Shown piece by piece: positions 59,321 to 63,232 of a stretch of DNA of 63,232 nt. The notes beneath the pieces are model-generated. The model was not told the origin of the DNA, did not search any database, and saw nothing but the letters and a program-made list of their open reading frames with translations. A program made the translations under genes and the position numbers. The stretch comes from Boothiomyces macroporosus. Taxonomy: Eukaryota > Chytridiomycota > Chytridiomycetes > Rhizophydiales > Terramycetaceae. The stretch lies in NCBI GenBank assembly GCA_027604185.1, contig JADGKB010000084.1, forward strand, positions 1 to 63,232, in the 5' to 3' direction. The first letter of the stretch is position 1. Every line of letters starts with the position of its first letter.

Positions 59321-60120
59321 ATGGATCTCGCAACGATATCTATAATAGCAAAAGTATATTTATCAGCAGCAATTGCTACCTGTATATTCACAATTTACCA
59401 ATTCCTTCGATCTGAGAACCGTAACAAATCCTATACCAGATATGTATTGTTATTTCAGTTAATCACGATTGCCGGGTGTAGTCATGAATTAGCAATTATG
59501 GATATATATCCTAGGGAAGCAGGAGCAACTATACTCGCTCTTTTCTTTGGACTGTGTATTGCAGCAGGGATAATCGCGTTGGACTTGAGAACAATTCAGA
59601 TATTCTCAGTACTGGTCGATATCAATCAAAGATGGATTATATTCGGAATGTTTCTGAATCTGTTTTGGAGTATAATGATATTTACGTGCTTCATGCTATA
59701 CTGGTATTTACAAAGTCCGCTTTTCTATTTGATTTACAAGATTTTGTTTCTAGCCTATGTTTTTGGAATCAATCTCTATGATAATATTCAAGGGGCATAC
59801 ATAATCAAGCTGCTGTATCAAAAATCTGGCGCAGATAGTAGAATGGAGTATATATATCTCATAGCGATTATTATATTTGATTGGTTGGGTGTCATCACGT
59901 TTGGCTATATCCTGACTATCCAAGATCGTAATTTTTGTTAATCTTAGCGAGGCTGTATATGGTAATGATATGCGGTTCAACAGGAAATACATCTTTTCAT
60001 GGGGCGCTCAGCTGTCTCTTATTTCTGAGGTTCAAGAAGTTGGCTTTGTTGAAGAATACGAAACGGCCAAAAATACCGCTAGAAACGGATGGCTCTAAAA
60101 CAAAGTATAATAAAAAGTAA
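59321..60120 (+). CDS. Seven-helix membrane protein, unknown (unrelated to the array)
   Basis: Exons 59321-59927 and 59948-60120 (20-nt intron) encode 259 residues. Seven hydrophobic helices with very short loops fill the protein: residues about 8-28, 42-62, 68-88, 104-128, 132-154, 178-198 and 205-228. The short lysine-rich C-terminus (LLKNTKRPKIP...YNKK) is probably cytosolic and could act as an ER signal. It shares no block with the six-member array at 19-27 kb. The family is unknown. Confidence 0.75.
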
Positions 60121-60214
60121 TTTGTTAGATTATCATCATTGCGACTTGATGGAAGGCCTTTGGGTTGATGGATTTTACTCAAACTGGAATTGTGTAAATT
60201 TTGCCCAACAAAAA

Positions 60215-61411
60215 ATGGAGGAAAAGTTGAAGGAACTGGAAGGGATGGTGCTCCAATGGAAAGAACAATTTACATCGGAAAACAACAGAGAGCCAACCGG
60301 CGCTGATTTTCCAAAGGAAATATTGGATTATAAGAACGAAATGTTGGAATTATACAAAACACTCGCACCACCACCTACCTTGGGAGGATGCACTCATTTC
60401 ATCAAAAGAAAGCAGAGATATTGTTCCAGACAAGCAACAATAGGAACTGGATTTTGTAGCACCCATAGGGATGCCCAAGTATTGGAGCCTGTTAATTTAA
60501 CCACTACTGCAATAGAAAGCACCACTACTGCCAAAAAGAAAAACTTGAAGCGACCACCAAAACGTATGTTGAATCCATTCTTTGTCAATGAAGTATTGTC
60601 TGCACCGGATTGGACAAAGATTTACGATGATATTACTAAACCACTTTGCTTGGATATCGGTTGTGCAAAAGGCGGCTATATTCAACAGCTACGAAATAGC
60701 TGCAGGGCAAATTCAGGTACAAATAACCCCATATGGAGGCAATTATGGAATTTCTTGGGCATTGAGCTATTTGGAACTTTAGCTGATGCTGCCAATCGTA
60801 CCGAGCAAGAACGATATAACAGCTCTGAAGAAAAGTTCAAAGATTTGTATTATATCGGTGCGAATATTAATAACAGTCTAATGTCTTTGGAAATCCCAAA
60901 TTTACAAAGAGTAACTTTCTTGTTCCCAGATCCTTGGTCTTGTGGTACAACTAAAGTAAAAAACAAGAAGAGAAGAGTAATGTCCAAAGAGTTTGCAACT
61001 AACTTGGCGAAGCTCCTCGCTCCTGGAGCAGAAGTATATTTTGCCAGTGATTGGCATGAACTAGCACTGGATATCCGGAATCATCTCTTGAGCACGAATT
61101 GCTTTGATATTCCATGCTCTTCTGAACCACTTGACAAAACACCTAAAGCTATATGTCCATATCCTTATGTCCCGACATTGACAGCACAGGAGCTACTCTC
61201 TCTTCATGAAAAAGTTGATCAAGAAAGTGCAAAGAAGAGACTAATCGATACGCAAAAGAATTTTGAAAAGAGCTTGATCGAGAATAGCACTGAACTTTGG
61301 CTCTCAGGTATCCCATTTGGTGGTGTAATGACGGAAAGAGATCTAGTATGTGAAAATCAATGGAGAACTGTTTATAGGCTAGTAGTAGTTCGTAATAAAA
61401 ATTCCATTTAG
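60215..61411 (+). CDS. TrmB-type tRNA (guanine-N7) methyltransferase with N-terminal Trm13-like zinc finger
   Basis: Single exon, 398 residues. A coiled-coil head of about 45 residues precedes a CCCH-type zinc finger, CTHFIKRKQRYCSRQ...FCSTHR, spaced like that of Trm13. The C-terminal two-thirds is TrmB: SAM motif LCLDIGCAKGGY, LGIELF, the signature VTFLFPDPW followed by KNKKRRVM, and ASDWHELA. The predicted reaction is m7G formation in tRNA (usually position 46). The start chosen is the first Met giving protein-like sequence; in-frame Mets at 60150 and 60089 are less likely, and the latter overlaps the upstream gene. Confidence 0.88.
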   Translation: MEEKLKELEGMVLQWKEQFTSENNREPTGADFPKEILDYKNEMLELYKTLAPPPTLGGCTHFIKRKQRYCSRQATIGTGFCSTHRDAQVLEPVNLTTTAIESTTTAKKKNLKRPPKRMLNPFFVNEVLSAPDWTKIYDDITKPLCLDIGCAKGGYIQQLRNSCRANSGTNNPIWRQLWNFLGIELFGTLADAANRTEQERYNSSEEKFKDLYYIGANINNSLMSLEIPNLQRVTFLFPDPWSCGTTKVKNKKRRVMSKEFATNLAKLLAPGAEVYFASDWHELALDIRNHLLSTNCFDIPCSSEPLDKTPKAICPYPYVPTLTAQELLSLHEKVDQESAKKRLIDTQKNFEKSLIENSTELWLSGIPFGGVMTERDLVCENQWRTVYRLVVVRNKNSI

Positions 61412-61479
61412 AGTAAATTGTCTCTAATTTCTTTGTTCATGAGGTGGCATAAGGGAGTTTCATTTCTTGATATTTTTTT

Positions 61480-61826
61480 ATGCTGGGAACGAAAGCAGAT
61501 ACTCAAGAACCTACCCCCAAACACTCTCCACAACCCAGTCCAAGTAAAAAGATTGATCGCACTTATCAAATTAAGCAATTAGAGCAACTTTTACAGACTA
61601 ATTCAACGCCAGACTTGGTGTTGGATGCAACGGCCAGCAGTGAACAGTTGATATCTAAAGTAGCCGAAATGCGTAACAGACTTGAATGTAAATAATCATT
61701 AATGTAGTGCAATTACTTCGTCTGGAGCAAGCTCAAGTTGAGCATGGTATTCAGGCACAAGAAAATATTACCCTGAAACAATATGTTTCCAACTTGTTGT
61801 CCTCAACAAATAGATTAGGAGAGTAA
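61480..61826 (+). CDS. Short coiled-coil protein (SCOC/UNC-69-like)
   Basis: Exons 61480-61687 and 61708-61826 (20-nt intron) encode 108 residues. A Pro/Ser-rich head (PKHSPQPSPSKK) is followed by a continuous coiled coil. The C-terminal block LEQAQVEHGIQAQENITLKQYVSNLLSS resembles the ENxxLxxYIxNLM end of SCOC, a Golgi/Arl1-associated trafficking and autophagy factor. The match rests on this one block, so the assignment is tentative. Confidence 0.65.
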
Positions 61827-61855
61827 ATACTGTTAAATAAAATGTAAGAGATTTA

Positions 61856-62319
61856 TTAAGCGACTTCAGACCAACCTGGCAACAAATAGGTTTTGAAATA
61901 TTCATAGTCCCATTCATAAATTGAGAGTTTTGACAAATCCTGGTTCCACACATAGACATCTGCCTCTACAGACTGAATTCCCTTTTCTAATGTAACTAGA
62001 ACGTTGGCTGTAATTCGCTTGTACAACTATAATTAAGAGGAATTACGCTAGATTCAAATCGATCGAGTAGTTCAATTATATCCGCTCCTACCTCACACAA
62101 GTCACCCACCACCTGCGCACCCTCTGATGGATAAATCGCTGGGTAAGGTGCGTTATCTACTTTTACTCTTCTGTAGTCCTGGAGTATCACGTTTGAAATT
62201 CTCTTTGGAGTAATTTTAGTGACTTTTGAGAATACAATATCACTTAGCAACGATCCATATACTAATACTGGACGGAGTTTCCCATCTGTTTCTACGATAG
62301 CTTTTGATCCCATAGGCAT
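61856..62319 (-). CDS. AIG2-like / gamma-glutamylcyclotransferase-fold protein
   Basis: Exons 62047-62319 and 61856-62026 (20-nt intron) encode 147 residues. The fold signature VLVYGSLLSD near the start is the substrate-binding YGSL motif, and IIELLDRFES carries the family glutamate. Middle block NAPYPAIYPSEGAQVVGDLCEV and aromatic end YVW...YEWDYEYFKTYLLPGW are typical of AIG2-like proteins. The reaction may be cyclotransfer on gamma-glutamyl amines; this is inference. It converges with the SCOC-like gene, 29 bp between stops. Confidence 0.88.
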
Positions 62320-62439
62320 AGATTTTACAGAAAAAGAAAAAAACACCTGCGCAGAAATGTAGGGTTGAATCCAATTCAAGGCTAGTTAAATAATTGGTGT
62401 GCATGGTCATTGCCACTGTATCCCCATATTTTGGCTTGA

Positions 62440-63232
<793 letters not shown>

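Overview
This window is nuclear DNA of a small-genome eukaryote, most likely a zoosporic (flagellated) early-diverging fungus. Three things point there. First, there are rhodopsin-guanylyl cyclase fusion genes, known from Blastocladiomycota, chytrids and relatives. Second, there is an axonemal DLEC1/CFAP81-type protein. Third, there is a generally fungal/opisthokont gene set: Atg15 lipase, an Atf1-type bZIP with the HKDC tail, a Ste7-type MAPKK, IQGAP, the Trs23 TRAPP subunit and an Nhp10-like HMG protein. Complex I subunits, a ClpP protease and the meiotic protein Hop2 suggest a respiring, sexual organism rather than a microsporidian. A sanchytrid or blastocladiomycete-like lineage is my best guess, but it is inference. 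The standard genetic code fits every gene read here.

The most striking property is gene structure. By keeping conserved protein families in frame I read about 105 introns, and nearly all are 18-26 nt, mostly 19-22 nt. They start with GTA, carry a TAAY/TGAY-like branch site 5-9 nt before the end, and finish in TAG, CAG, AAG or even GAG. Only the GAPDH intron (57 nt), one small coiled-coil gene (32 or 53 nt) and the Hop2 intron (39 nt) are longer. The Hop2 intron reads as a 19-nt intron nested inside a 20-nt intron. Genes are packed tightly: divergent start codons lie 9 and 31 bp apart, convergent genes lie 10-30 bp apart or overlap by their stop codons, and AATAAA often overlaps the stop codon.

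Layout. 1-2.3 kb: two tandem rhodopsin-guanylyl cyclase genes, the first truncated by the window edge. 2.4-8.5 kb: carnitine acyltransferase, a small coiled-coil protein, a tail-anchored phosphagen kinase, MOB4 and GAPDH. 8.5-18 kb: IQGAP (minus strand), an unknown basic/proline-rich protein, the Fe-S assembly WD40 protein CIA1, an NmrA-like protein, complex I NDUFA11, a coiled-coil protein and a secreted beta-trefoil protein. 19-27.4 kb: a head-to-tail array of six paralogous seven-helix membrane proteins. 27.4-39.6 kb: a small type I membrane protein, Atg15, Ubc1/UBE2K, NIF3, a METTL21-type methyltransferase, DLEC1, WDR24 and a MAPEG protein. 39.9-50 kb: a KH-like protein, Hop2, a MAPKK, two Sec4/Rab8-type GTPases flanking ClpP, an amino-acid transporter, an acidic protein, eIF6 and ACMSD. 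50-63 kb: Fap7, a coiled-coil protein, Trs23, a bZIP factor, a Clr2-like/HMG-box fusion, a zf-UBP deubiquitinase, a catalytically degenerate peptidyl-tRNA hydrolase, NDUFA9, a seven-helix protein, a Zn-finger/TrmB tRNA methyltransferase, a SCOC-like protein, an AIG2-like protein and the start of Prp43.

Co-operation. Most genes are housekeeping and not functionally clustered. The recognisable local themes are tandem duplication (photoreceptor cyclases, the seven-helix array, the Rab pair) and zoospore biology (light-gated cGMP signalling, axoneme, phosphagen buffering).
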